Below, piece after piece: positions 1-8,374 of a stretch of DNA of 64,000 nt. The first letter of the stretch is position 1, and each line of letters starts with the position of its first letter. The stretch comes from Streptomyces sp. HB132 (GTDB lineage Bacteria > Actinomycetota > Actinomycetes > Streptomycetales > Streptomycetaceae), in NCBI RefSeq assembly GCF_016909575.1, contig NZ_JAFBGA010000008.1, forward strand, positions 1 through 64,000. Direction: 5' to 3'. The notes beneath the pieces are model-generated. The model was not told where the DNA came from. It saw nothing but the letters and a program-made list of their open reading frames with translations, and made no database searches. The translations under genes were made by a program, and so were the position numbers.

Positions 1-172
1 AGGTCTTGGGGGCGTGGAGGCACGCAATCCCCCGCCGCGGGGTGCCGCCCCCCGCGGCCCCCCCTGGTTACACACCCTGCGGTTTGCGCGGCCATTGCCC
101 CCCGCGGCGGGCCCGGGGCCGGGCCCCGGCCGCGGCGGCCATTCGCCGAGAAACCGGAAGGGAGTGAACCCA

Positions 173-1192
173 GTGTCGGACGAGGAGAGCGGCACCGAGC
201 TGCTGGAGATGGCGAGCCTCATCGCCCCTATGACGTTGCGGGTCGCGGCCACACTGAGACTTGCGGACCACGTCGATGCCGGAGCAGTGACCGCCCAGGA
301 CCTTGCCCGCCGCACGGGCTGCCAGGAGCGGCCGCTGCGGAAGGTCATGGACCACCTCGTGACGATGGGGGTCATGCGGCGCGAGGGAGAGGGTTACGCG
401 CTCGCGGACTTCGGGCGGCCCCTGCTGAGCGAGCGTGACGACCTGGGAGTGCGGCCCTTTCTCGATCTCGACCATGTCTCCGGACGGACGGAGATGGCTT
501 TCACGCATCTCCTGCACACAGTCCGGACGGGTCGGGCGGCGTACGAGGGGGCCCAGGGGAAGAACCTCTGGGAGGACCTCAACGAAGCAGCCGGCAAGGT
601 CGACGGGCTCGAAGAATTCGAGAAGACCACCGCCGCTTATGACGCCGACCTCGTCATCGAGGGGTTCGACTGGTCCGGTGTGCGGAGCGTCGTGGATGTC
701 GGGGGTAACAGCGGGGCGCTGCTGACCGCGCTGCTGCAGGCACATACACACCTGCACGGCACCCTTCTCGACCTTCCCGCGTTCGCCGACATGGGTGCGG
801 AGAAACTGCGACTGGCAGGGCTCGCCGACCGGAGCACCACTGTGGGAGGCAGCTTCTTCGACCCCCTGCCGAGCGGCAGGGACGTCTACCTGATCAGCGC
901 GATTCTTGCCGACTGGGACGACGAGCAGGCGCTCGACATTCTGCGTGGCTGCGCCGATGCGGCCGGGCCCGAAGGTGAAGTACTGCTCGCGGAAGTGCAC
1001 TTGACGCCGCCCGAGGGTGCCGCAGATCACGTGGATTCCGGGGTCGCGCTGTGGCTCGAGGCGAACATGGGGAATCCCGACCGCACGGTCGACGAGCTGG
1101 TCGTGCTGGGGAAGGCGGCCGGTCTCGAGATGACGGGAGCGCCGCAGACCACCGGACTGCGGTCTCTCATCGCGTGGAAAGTGCCCCGTTGA
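173..1192 (+). CDS. SAM-dependent O-methyltransferase (family 2), RiPP cluster
   Basis: Predicted class I SAM-dependent methyltransferase of 339 residues. An N-terminal dimerisation/winged-helix region (about residues 15-100) precedes a Rossmann domain with the SAM-binding motif VVDVGGNSG and the acidic strand end LLDLP. The protein ends SLIAWKVPR, as in plant-type and hydroxyneurosporene-type O-methyltransferases. The GTG at 173 is chosen because GGAAGGGAG lies 8-9 bases upstream; an in-frame GTG at 164 is possible, and the open frame back to 14 is low-complexity GC DNA. It overlaps the kinase gene that follows and probably heads or continues the RiPP operon. A peptide-modifying role, such as N- or O-methylation of the product, is inferred from context only. 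Confidence 0.85.
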   Translation: MSDEESGTELLEMASLIAPMTLRVAATLRLADHVDAGAVTAQDLARRTGCQERPLRKVMDHLVTMGVMRREGEGYALADFGRPLLSERDDLGVRPFLDLDHVSGRTEMAFTHLLHTVRTGRAAYEGAQGKNLWEDLNEAAGKVDGLEEFEKTTAAYDADLVIEGFDWSGVRSVVDVGGNSGALLTALLQAHTHLHGTLLDLPAFADMGAEKLRLAGLADRSTTVGGSFFDPLPSGRDVYLISAILADWDDEQALDILRGCADAAGPEGEVLLAEVHLTPPEGAADHVDSGVALWLEANMGNPDRTVDELVVLGKAAGLEMTGAPQTTGLRSLIAWKVPR

Positions 1193-2211
1193 CCCGCCGG
1201 CCGGTCCCCGCGAAGGACAGGTCAGGAGAGGGAACGGACGGAAGACACGGCAGTGTGCTGGCCGGTCGTGACCACGTGCGGCGAGGGCATGAGCAGGGCA
1301 TCGACGTCGTGGTCAAACGTGCCAGGAGCGACGTCGAGGAGCGGCGTGGTCTGTTTCTCGAAGCCGCACTGCAGTCCGCTGCCGCCGGGTGCTACACCGC
1401 CGAACGGTCCGAGACCGCCGTGCCGGTGATTCCGCCCGTGGGGTGCACCGCGGAGCGGCTCACCGTGGAGTTCTACGCGTCGGAAGTACCGCTCGACCAG
1501 CTCTTCGGCACTCCGGACGCACTGAACCGTGCCGCAGGTGTGGCGGGGCGGGAGATCGCCTCTCTGCACGGTCAGGAGGTTTCCGGTCCGGGCTGGGCCT
1601 GGCTGCCTCCGGCGGCGGGCGAGCATCCTCCGCTGGAACCGATCCCGCTCGCCCTGCTCGGAGAACTGTCCGAGGGCACACTGGAACTGACCGCCGAGAT
1701 CCACCGGCAGAACTTCTCCGAGATCCTGGCCGATGTGCACGAGGAGGGAAGCGGCCGGCGGGTGTTCGTGCATGGGGATTTCAAGTTCGACAACATTCTT
1801 GCCGCCGCCGACGGCACATCGGTTCGCTTCATCGACTGGGAATGCGCAGGGCTGGACCTGCCGGAACGAGACCTTGCCTCGCTGGCCGCCTCCTTGCTGA
1901 CCGAGGCCATGAGGCGTGCCACGGCAAAGAGTGGTGGCGAGGGTGCGGACGAGTCGTTGGAACGGCTCGACGCCGAGACGGAGAAGGCGTGGTCAGCGAT
2001 CTCCGCGCTGCTCGACAACTACAGAGCGGTACCGGCGGCTCCTGTTCTGCGGGCGGGCGTCCTTCCGCGCATGACGGCGTACTCACTTCTGTGCCGGGCA
2101 CTTTCCTACACGTCGCTCACCTACGAGTTCGACAGGCTCCCGAAGATGGTGGTGAAAGTGGCATCCCGCATGGCACTGCACCCCGGCACATTCGTGGGAC
2201 GGTTCTCATGA
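1189..2211 (+). CDS. APH-fold kinase-like RiPP enzyme (LanK/TvaC-type)
   Basis: Aminoglycoside-phosphotransferase-fold protein of about 340 residues. Visible motifs are a beta-3 lysine (DVVVKRA), the catalytic loop HGDFKFDN and the metal-binding FIDWE. In class V lanthipeptide and thioamitide clusters, relatives of this kinase pair with a HopA1-family protein; together they phosphorylate Ser/Thr and eliminate phosphate to give dehydro residues. That pairing is seen here, because the next gene overlaps by ATGA. The start is uncertain: TTG 1189 overlaps the methyltransferase stop and has GGAAAG upstream, while GTG 1174 and GTG 1255 are in frame. Peptide kinase activity is inferred from the neighbours, and an antibiotic-resistance kinase is the less likely alternative. 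Confidence 0.75.
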   Translation: MTRRPVPAKDRSGEGTDGRHGSVLAGRDHVRRGHEQGIDVVVKRARSDVEERRGLFLEAALQSAAAGCYTAERSETAVPVIPPVGCTAERLTVEFYASEVPLDQLFGTPDALNRAAGVAGREIASLHGQEVSGPGWAWLPPAAGEHPPLEPIPLALLGELSEGTLELTAEIHRQNFSEILADVHEEGSGRRVFVHGDFKFDNILAAADGTSVRFIDWECAGLDLPERDLASLAASLLTEAMRRATAKSGGEGADESLERLDAETEKAWSAISALLDNYRAVPAAPVLRAGVLPRMTAYSLLCRALSYTSLTYEFDRLPKMVVKVASRMALHPGTFVGRFS

Positions 2212-3062
2212 CAGTGCCGGTCATCGCCCGCATCCTTGATGAACCCCGTCTTCTCGACGAATTGGTGGGGCCGGATCCCGAAGCGGTCGGCCGTGAGATC
2301 TACCGGCGTTTCCACCTGGCCGCGAGCTTCGACGACGAAGGTCGCGACGACGACACCGGTCTGCTGGCCGCCGTGCGTACCGCACTCGGCGGACGGACCC
2401 GAGTGTCCGCCGACGGTTGGGCCTACGGGTCTGCTCTCGCGGACGGCAGGCTCATCGTGCGGCGTGCTGACGGGCTCGAAGTGGCAGTCGAATTCGGCGA
2501 CATCGAGCGTATGGCCGCAGGACACATCACGCTGCGGCTGCCGAGCCTGGAACCCGGCGTGATGAACGGCTGGGTCTGGTTCCACAGCAGTGCCCGTCCG
2601 GAGCGCGCTGCCGATTTGTCGGCCCGTATCTACCTGTGCCTCGACGGAGAGGGGCGGGCGACGGAGTGGGCCGACCTGGTTGCCGGGCTCGACGACCAGG
2701 CGTACGTGTTCTCATCGAAGATCATTCGGAGGAAGAAGGAGAGAACGAGACCCGACGGTGTAGTGGTGTACTGCCGCACCGACGAGGTGCCCGACTTTCT
2801 CGAATGTATCGGAGAACTGATCCCGCCCGGTCGACGCGGCACGGCGACTGCCGGGTTCGCCGTCCGTGTGGCGCCCGGGGTCAGCGTGAGCGTGCCGCAG
2901 GAGGGCGAGGACCGGCACGCGAGCCTGGGCATGGACCGGTCCCGCGACATCGCGCGCAGGCTCGTCGCCGGTGAGCCGGCGGAGAGTGCCGTCATCGAGG
3001 TCGCACGTGTGCTGGAGCGGCAGAGCGCCCAGGTCGCCGCCCTGCTGGGGGAAGACGTATGA
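2208..3062 (+). CDS. HopA1 effector-family protein, RiPP lyase/cyclase partner
   Basis: 284-residue protein resembling the HopA1 effector family. Recognisable features are a central basic stretch (FSSKIIRRKKERTR) followed by a hydrophobic strand (DGVVVYC) and a long variable C-terminal domain. Homologues such as LxmY in lexapeptide and TvaD in thioviridamide clusters work with the APH-like kinase to make dehydroamino acids and thioether or aminovinyl rings. ATGA overlaps on both sides (2208-2211 and 3059-3062) show tight coupling with the kinase and the decarboxylase. Lyase function is family knowledge plus context; no catalytic residue can be assigned with confidence from sequence alone. Confidence 0.75.
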   Translation: MTVPVIARILDEPRLLDELVGPDPEAVGREIYRRFHLAASFDDEGRDDDTGLLAAVRTALGGRTRVSADGWAYGSALADGRLIVRRADGLEVAVEFGDIERMAAGHITLRLPSLEPGVMNGWVWFHSSARPERAADLSARIYLCLDGEGRATEWADLVAGLDDQAYVFSSKIIRRKKERTRPDGVVVYCRTDEVPDFLECIGELIPPGRRGTATAGFAVRVAPGVSVSVPQEGEDRHASLGMDRSRDIARRLVAGEPAESAVIEVARVLERQSAQVAALLGEDV

Positions 3063-3637
3063 CGCACGAGGAACGCCCGCGCCGCCTCCTGTTCGTCGTC
3101 ACCGGAGGGATAGCCGCCGCCCACAGCCCCTTGTGGGCCTCCGCCCTGCGTGGTCATTTCCGAGCCGAAGTCCGCATGCTCGTCACCCATCAGGCGGCGA
3201 CGATGGTCTCGACGCGAGCGCTCACCGGGTTCACGGGCCGGCCCGTCGCCGGGCCCGACTGGGACCTGGCGCACAGTGACGGGGCACAGCACGTCGCCCT
3301 GGCGGTCTGGGCCGACGCGGTGCTGGTCTACCCCGCCACGCTGAACTTCTGCGCCAAACTCGCTGTCGGCATCTCCGATGACCTGGCCTCTTCCGTAGTG
3401 ATGTCCTCGACGGCGCCGGTGGTGCTGTTGCCCTCCATCCCGACAGGTGCGTTCAACAAACCCGCGACGCGACGCGTTCTGGCGACGCTGCGTTCGGACG
3501 GCTATCTCGTCGCCGGTACCGAGCGAGCTGTCAGCGTCACGAGCGGAGAGGTGGAAGAGGGCGGCCCCGCCTCACTGGAGACGGCAGTGGAACTGCTGGC
3601 GAATCGCGGCATGGGGCCGGCAGCAACCAGGACGTAA
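3059..3637 (+). CDS. HFCD flavoprotein, predicted peptidyl-cysteine decarboxylase
   Basis: 192-residue flavoprotein of the homo-oligomeric flavin-containing Cys decarboxylase family (EpiD/CypD/TvaF/LxmD). It begins with the FMN-binding strand and loop VVTGGIAAAHS. A candidate active-site His lies in AQHVALAVWADAVLVYPAT, where the usual PASANT motif reads PATLNF, and the substrate-clamp segment is IPTGAFNKPAT. The family oxidatively decarboxylates a C-terminal Cys to an enethiol that is captured as aminovinyl-(methyl)cysteine. With the kinase and HopA1 gene this strongly suggests an AviCys-containing RiPP. It is translationally coupled to the HopA1 gene. Confidence 0.85.
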   Translation: MTHEERPRRLLFVVTGGIAAAHSPLWASALRGHFRAEVRMLVTHQAATMVSTRALTGFTGRPVAGPDWDLAHSDGAQHVALAVWADAVLVYPATLNFCAKLAVGISDDLASSVVMSSTAPVVLLPSIPTGAFNKPATRRVLATLRSDGYLVAGTERAVSVTSGEVEEGGPASLETAVELLANRGMGPAATRT

Positions 3638-3657
3638 GCGATCTATGGGGAGAGCAA

Positions 3658-4131
3658 ATGGACACGGAGCGCAATACGCGGCTGATTCATGACTATGCCG
3701 ACGTGGTGTGGAACAAGGGACAGGTGAACCGGCTCGGCGAGTTCCTGCACGAGGAAGTGCGCATGTACGGGCTCGGGGGCGAGCCGCCGGTGACGGGCTT
3801 GGAGAAACTGAAGCACGAAACCGGGCTGTGGCGTGCCCTGTACAGCGAAGCCTCGATGACCGTGGAGAGGGTTGTCGCCGAAGGGGAACGGGTCGCGTGG
3901 CAATGGCAGCTGGTCGGCACCATCGCCGATGTGCGGATGCTGATGCCGCACGTGCAGCGACTGGCCGATGAGGTCCCGCAGTTCAAGCAGATATCCGTGC
4001 ACGGCATGTCCATCAGTTCGTTCCGGGACGGCAAGATCATCGAAGAGGTCACGCAGAGCGACATGGCGGAGTTCCTCAAACAGATCGGCTACCCCGAGCC
4101 GCGGACGCCGTACGACGGGAGGCCGGCATGA
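3658..4131 (+). CDS. SnoaL/NTF2-like protein 1
   Basis: 157-residue alpha+beta barrel protein of the SnoaL/NTF2-like superfamily. It opens with a helical segment containing YADVVWNKGQ, followed by a barrel with WQWQLVGT and a terminal strand segment SSFRDGKIIEEV. GGGGAGAG lies 5-12 bases before the ATG. The family includes polyketide cyclases, dehydratases and many non-enzymatic ligand binders, so the reaction is unknown. Its position in the RiPP operon and the ATGA overlap with a second SnoaL-like gene suggest a paired role, perhaps a heterodimer acting on the modified peptide. Confidence 0.7.
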   Translation: MDTERNTRLIHDYADVVWNKGQVNRLGEFLHEEVRMYGLGGEPPVTGLEKLKHETGLWRALYSEASMTVERVVAEGERVAWQWQLVGTIADVRMLMPHVQRLADEVPQFKQISVHGMSISSFRDGKIIEEVTQSDMAEFLKQIGYPEPRTPYDGRPA

Positions 4132-4562
4132 GTGGCGATGCCGAGGGTGTCCGGCACATTGTCGAGGAGTACGTACGCCGGGTGTGGAACGAGCACGATT
4201 CCGCGGCGGTCGCGGACTTCGCCCCCGAGATCACCGAGATGGGCGGCAGTGGCGAGCCGGTCAGACAGGTGGCTCGGGACGAATTGGTCGCGAGGGTCGC
4301 CACGGTTCTCGCGCTGATTCCCGATCACCACCTCGCCGTGGGGAAGGTGGTGACGGACGGCGAACACGTGGTGTGGGAATGGCGGTTGACCGGCACCTTC
4401 CACAGCGAACGGGGTTCGCATCCGGTTGACGTCAATGGCCTCACCTACTGGCAGGTGCGCGACGGCCTGATCATCAACCGCGGCGGCATCATGGACATGG
4501 TGACCTGGGCCTGGCAGATCGGGATCATGGAAAAACGCATACGACTCCTCATGCCCGTGTGA
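4128..4562 (+). CDS. SnoaL/NTF2-like protein 2
   Basis: 144-residue SnoaL-like protein. The N-terminal IVEEYVRRVWNEHDSAAVADF parallels the preceding gene, as do EWRLTGTF and the C-terminal segment with DGLIINRGGIMD. It is coupled to gene 1 by ATGA at 4128-4131. Sequence resemblance between the two is modest, so they look like old paralogues. It ends 46 bases before the ABC transporter GTG; the gap holds a TTGACA element. The enzymatic role is not predictable. Confidence 0.7.
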   Translation: MSGDAEGVRHIVEEYVRRVWNEHDSAAVADFAPEITEMGGSGEPVRQVARDELVARVATVLALIPDHHLAVGKVVTDGEHVVWEWRLTGTFHSERGSHPVDVNGLTYWQVRDGLIINRGGIMDMVTWAWQIGIMEKRIRLLMPV

Positions 4563-4568
4563 CATACT

Positions 4569-4585
4569 TTTGACAAAACTTGACC
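4569..4585 (+). promoter_or_regulatory. possible promoter or SARP-type repeat before the exporter gene
   Basis: TTTGACA (4569-4575) and CTTGACC (4579-4585) form a 10-bp-spaced direct repeat. The first contains a consensus -35 (TTGACA, 4570-4575). A -10 at normal spacing would fall at about 4593-4599 but is poor, and would put the transcript start close to the GTG. SARP regulators bind heptamer direct repeats, usually 11 bp apart, and this cluster encodes a SARP, so either reading is possible. Confidence 0.3.
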
Positions 4586-4607
4586 TGCGGAAGGGTTCGT
4601 AGCCCAC

Positions 4608-6407
4608 GTGTTATCCACTAATAGGCCGCAAGACGTCGGATGGAGCACGCTCCTCCGATTAGCCCGCCCCCACCGCAAAGCCATTTCCGTCGGGCTTCTG
4701 CTCGGGCTACTCGGCTCCCTCGGCGCCCTTGCGCAGCCGATGGCCGCGAGCATCATCCTGGACACCGTCAGTCGCGGCGAGTCCCTGGTGAAGCCGCTGT
4801 TGATTCTCGTCGCGCTGGTCGTCGCCGGGGCGGTGATGTCCGGCTGCCAACTGTTCATTCTCGAAAGAGCCGGGGAACGCGTCGTCCTCGGGCTGCGGCA
4901 TCGGCTCGTGGCCAGACTCCTGGACCTCAAGGTGAGGGAGTACGACCGCCGCCAACTGGGCGACCTGCTGTCCAAGGCGGGATCCGACACCACGCTGCTG
5001 CGGTCCGTCATGACCGCCAACGTCCTGGACGCCCTCCCCGGTGTGGTGACCGTGATCGGGGCGACCGCCCTCATGGTCTACCTGGACTGGGTGCTGTTCC
5101 TGGTCGTACTCGGAGTGCTGGTCGTGGTCGGCCTGGGGGTCGTCCCGCTCCTTGCGCGCATCAAGTCGACCTCCCGTTCCGCGCAGGACCACGTCGGCCA
5201 GCTGACTTCCGCCCTGGAACGCGCACTCAGTGCCGTCCGGACCGTGAAGGCGGGCAACATGCAGGCGGCCGAGGCCGATCGCATCGGTGGCCACGCCGAA
5301 CTGGCGTACACGGCCGGAGTGCGCACGGTGAAACTCGACGCGCTCGCCGGAGTCGGCACGGCCATGGCCATGCAGATCAGCTTCCTGGCGGTTCTCGGGG
5401 TCGGAGGTTACCGCGTCGCCACCGGCACACTGCCGGCCGGCGACATGATCGCCTTCCTCCTCTACGTGATGTACCTCGCCTCACCTCTGATGGTGATCAC
5501 CGCCGCGGTGACACAACTGCAGAAGGCGTTCGCTGCCGCCGGGCGCATCATCGAGGTGGACTCGATGGAGACGGAGGACCGCGGAACGGGCGCGGTGGCC
5601 GATACGTCCTCGACCGTCCCCCCGCGTCCGAAGCAGCAGGGCCGGCTGCCGGCGCAGCGGCGTGACAAACCGCCGAGCGTGGAATTCGAACATGTCGGAT
5701 TCGGTTACCGCGCCGACGAACCGGTGTTGTCCGAGCTGTCGTTCCGTGTGGAGTCCGGAACGAAGACGGCGATCGTCGGCCCTTCGGGAGTCGGTAAGTC
5801 GACTGTGCTGAGTCTCATCGAGCGCTTCTACGAACCGACGGCCGGCCGCGTCCTCATCGACGGCGACGACATCAACACCATTCCACTGAACGAACTCCGG
5901 TCCTGGATCGGCTACGTGGAGCAGAGCGCCCCGGTGCTGGCCGGGACGCTGCGGGAGAACCTGCTCTACGGTGTGGAGCGCGAAGTGTCCGACGACGAAC
6001 TCGACCAAGTCGTCCGTTCGGTGCGCCTCGATGGTGTGGTGGCCAGAATGCCTGCCCACCTGGACACCTCTGTGGGGGAGCGCGGGTCACAACTGTCCGG
6101 CGGCGAACGCCAGAGAGTCGCAGCGGGTCGACTCCTGTTGCGTCGACCGGCCCTGGTTCTGCTGGACGAAGCCACGTCGCAGCTCGACTCCGTGAACGAA
6201 CGAGCCCTGCACGACGCGATCGACGCCCTGGCGCACAGTTCCACGACGATGGTGATCGCGCACAGGCTCTCCACCGTGATCTCGGCGGACCGGATCATCG
6301 TCCTGGCGGAGGGAACCGTCAAGGCGATGGGAACACATGCCGAGTTGATGGAACGGGACGAGTTCTACCGGCAGCTGGCCAAGGGGCAACTTCTCCAGCA
6401 GAGGTGA
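4608..6407 (+). CDS. ABC exporter, fused membrane and ATPase domains
   Basis: 599-residue half-transporter for export, probably of the mature RiPP. Residues 25-320 are the six-helix type I exporter domain and residues 360-599 the nucleotide-binding domain, with Walker A GPSGVGKST, signature LSGGERQRV, Walker B ALVLLDEAT and the switch His in IAHRL. A low-complexity linker (about 325-355) joins them. A homodimer is expected. The N-terminus contains two rare TTA leucine codons (codons 2 and 18), making translation dependent on the bldA tRNA. GTG 4608 is the best start; GGAAGGG at 4590-4596 is rather far upstream. Confidence 0.88.
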   Translation: MLSTNRPQDVGWSTLLRLARPHRKAISVGLLLGLLGSLGALAQPMAASIILDTVSRGESLVKPLLILVALVVAGAVMSGCQLFILERAGERVVLGLRHRLVARLLDLKVREYDRRQLGDLLSKAGSDTTLLRSVMTANVLDALPGVVTVIGATALMVYLDWVLFLVVLGVLVVVGLGVVPLLARIKSTSRSAQDHVGQLTSALERALSAVRTVKAGNMQAAEADRIGGHAELAYTAGVRTVKLDALAGVGTAMAMQISFLAVLGVGGYRVATGTLPAGDMIAFLLYVMYLASPLMVITAAVTQLQKAFAAAGRIIEVDSMETEDRGTGAVADTSSTVPPRPKQQGRLPAQRRDKPPSVEFEHVGFGYRADEPVLSELSFRVESGTKTAIVGPSGVGKSTVLSLIERFYEPTAGRVLIDGDDINTIPLNELRSWIGYVEQSAPVLAGTLRENLLYGVEREVSDDELDQVVRSVRLDGVVARMPAHLDTSVGERGSQLSGGERQRVAAGRLLLRRPALVLLDEATSQLDSVNERALHDAIDALAHSSTTMVIAHRLSTVISADRIIVLAEGTVKAMGTHAELMERDEFYRQLAKGQLLQQR

Positions 6408-6410
6408 AAC

Positions 6411-6424
6411 GCCTTTCAAGGCGC
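6411..6424. terminator. small hairpin after the exporter gene
   Basis: CGCCTT-TC-AAGGCG is a 6-bp perfect inverted repeat with a 2-base loop starting three bases after the ABC transporter stop. There is no T-run. It could be a weak terminator or an operator ahead of the SARP gene. Confidence 0.35.
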
Positions 6425-6479
6425 GCAGAGTCGCTTTCCGAGGCGTTGGGTCGTCTGGCGTCTCAAGTCAGGGGGGGCA

Positions 6480-7196
6480 GTGGTTGAAATAAAACTTATG
6501 CCGAGGTTCGAGTTTCTCCACAAAGAGCGGAAGCGAGTCGCGATACCAGCCGTACCGCGCCTCGCCATCACGTTGGTCGCCCTGGAGCGGTCCTCGCTCT
6601 CGCGGGCCGAACTGGCGGCACGCCTGTGGCCCGAGGTACCTGAGCGGCAGAGAGCCAGAAGACTGCGCACTCTGCTTTGGCGAATCAACAGACTGCTGCC
6701 CAGTACCCCCGTGCTCCAGGCGTCGGAGGGACGTATCGTCCTCGCGGAACAGCCCGAGTGCGTCGACATCCACGCGGCGTGGGACCTCGCGCATGCGCTG
6801 GTCCGGCGATCCATCTCGAAGCAGGAGATCCGTGCCTCCTCGCCGGAACGCTGGGCCCCGCTCAAGTCCGTCGTGCTCGACGGTGAATCGGACGAGCAGA
6901 GCGTCAGCGTGCAGCAGGAATGGAACCACCTGAGGCTTCTCGCCCTCGACTCCCTTTCGCAGATGCTCCTGGCCTGCGAGGAAATGCTGCTCGCAGTGGA
7001 GATGGCCGAGAGTGCGATCAAGGTCGACCCCCTGTCCGAGTCTCCCCACAGGACGATCACCGCGGCCTTCATGCGTCGCAGTGACAACGCCACCGCTTGG
7101 CGTGTCTTCCAGGACTACTCCACGGTCCTCGACACCGAGTTGGGCCTGATGCCCAGTCTGGAGTACCGGGAACTCGTCTCACGCATCAAATCGTGA
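6480..7196 (+). CDS. SARP-family transcriptional activator
   Basis: 238-residue Streptomyces antibiotic regulatory protein. A winged-helix region occupies about residues 15-90 (SRAELAARLWPEV ... ARRLRTLLWRINRLL), and the bacterial transcriptional activation domain, made of TPR-like helices, covers 100-238 (WNHLRLLALDSL, AESAIKVDPLSESPHRTI, YSTVLDTELGLMPS). It probably activates the RiPP operon. GTG 6480 has its purine run only 2 bases upstream and ATG 6498 has it 20 bases upstream, so the start is uncertain. It is the last gene of the cluster and is followed by a strong terminator. Confidence 0.85.
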   Translation: MVEIKLMPRFEFLHKERKRVAIPAVPRLAITLVALERSSLSRAELAARLWPEVPERQRARRLRTLLWRINRLLPSTPVLQASEGRIVLAEQPECVDIHAAWDLAHALVRRSISKQEIRASSPERWAPLKSVVLDGESDEQSVSVQQEWNHLRLLALDSLSQMLLACEEMLLAVEMAESAIKVDPLSESPHRTITAAFMRRSDNATAWRVFQDYSTVLDTELGLMPSLEYRELVSRIKS

Positions 7197-7201
7197 GCTT
7201 C

Positions 7202-7233
7202 CTGAGGGTGGCAGGACCTCCTGCCGCCCTCAG
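7202..7233. terminator. terminator at the right edge of the RiPP cluster
   Basis: A 15-bp inverted repeat (arms 7202-7216 and 7219-7233, one G-T pair, 2-base loop) lies five bases after the SARP stop. It has no T-run, as is usual in Streptomyces. The next 125 bases up to 7358 hold nothing recognisable. Confidence 0.75.
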
Positions 7234-7358
7234 AGATCACCGGTCTCCGTGAACGCCCGCTCCGGCGTCATCCCCTTCAGCGAGGAGCGCACTCCGCTCG
7301 TGGTCCTCGCCCTCACGTCGCCGACGGCCGCGTCACCGGGATCACTACGCGGCGTGGC

Positions 7359-8135
7359 TCAGCCGCCGGCCGGCCGGACGATCGTGAACACCGCGCCCTC
7401 AGGATCCGCCACGGTGGCCAGCCTGCCGCTGGAGGCCTCTTGCGGCGGGTGGAGCACGTGTCCACCGAGCTCCACCACGCGGGCCGTCGCCTCGTCGGTG
7501 TCGGCGACCTCGAAGTAGGTCATCCAGTGCGGGCCCCTGTCGCGCGGCAGGGCGTGTCCCACACCGTGCAGGGCGGCCACGGGCCGGCCCTGGAGATGCA
7601 GCGTCTGGTAGTCGAAGTCGGCCGAGACGACCGCCTCGGTCTCGAATCCGAACACCGCCTGGTAGAACTTGGCGACCGATGCGGTCTCCCGGGTCACCAA
7701 CTCGTTCCACGCAGGCGTGCCCGGGGTGCCCGCGAGGGCGGTACCGAGGTGCTCGGCGGCCTGCCAGACACCGAAGACCGCGCCGTTCGGGTCGGACGCG
7801 AGCAGGAGGCGGCCCGCGTACCCGGCGTCGAGGGGGCCCACGGCCACCGTCCCGCCGCAGGAGCGGATCGACTCCGCCGTGGCATCGGCGTCCTCCGTGG
7901 CGAAATAGGTCGTCCAGGCGATCGGGAGGTGCCGGCCCGGCGGAAGCTGCCCGATGCCCGCGACCTCCTTGCCGCAGAGCAACGCCCGGACGTAGGGCCC
8001 CAGCTGTTCGGGCCCGGGACGGAACTCCCAGCCGAACAAGCGGCTGTAGAACTCCTGGGTCGCGGTCAGGTCGTGCACGATCAGACTCACCCAGCACGGT
8101 GCTCCGGGCGTGCGCCGGGCGGCAGCCTCGGTCAT
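7359..8135 (-). CDS. two-domain VOC (glyoxalase/dioxygenase superfamily) protein
   Basis: 258-residue protein with two tandem vicinal-oxygen-chelate domains. Domain 1 (about 10-125) starts PCWVSLIVHDL and ends with a PNGAVFGVWQ strand; domain 2 (about 135-258) starts AWNELVTRE and ends with PEGAVFTIVRP. The architecture matches the CFP30/Cfp30B-like group of actinobacterial VOC proteins, whose substrates are largely unknown. The ATG at 8135 is preceded by AGGAGAG on the minus strand. It is divergent from the sulfurtransferase gene. Confidence 0.85.
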   Translation of the reverse strand: MTEAAARRTPGAPCWVSLIVHDLTATQEFYSRLFGWEFRPGPEQLGPYVRALLCGKEVAGIGQLPPGRHLPIAWTTYFATEDADATAESIRSCGGTVAVGPLDAGYAGRLLLASDPNGAVFGVWQAAEHLGTALAGTPGTPAWNELVTRETASVAKFYQAVFGFETEAVVSADFDYQTLHLQGRPVAALHGVGHALPRDRGPHWMTYFEVADTDEATARVVELGGHVLHPPQEASSGRLATVADPEGAVFTIVRPAGG

Positions 8136-8374
8136 CTTCTTCTCTCTCCTCGTGCCATCGGGGTGGCCGTACGGGGGGACGAAGCCTGCACGGCGTCCAG
8201 CGGTACGGATACGGGTGCGTACGCTCCGTGCAGATGCTCGCACCACTGAGGCTCCGAGGCACCCCGGCCGCGCCGCGTTTTCCCGCTTCCGCTCACGCCG
8301 GAACCCGATTTGGTGTGGTACATCCCACCAGGTGTGGCGCCGCCGTAGGCGGACGCTGCGCGAGGATGGCACCC

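Noticed and set aside
7249..7518. Small plus-strand ORF after the SARP gene
   Set aside because: Mostly antisense to the VOC gene, no ribosome site and no conserved features.
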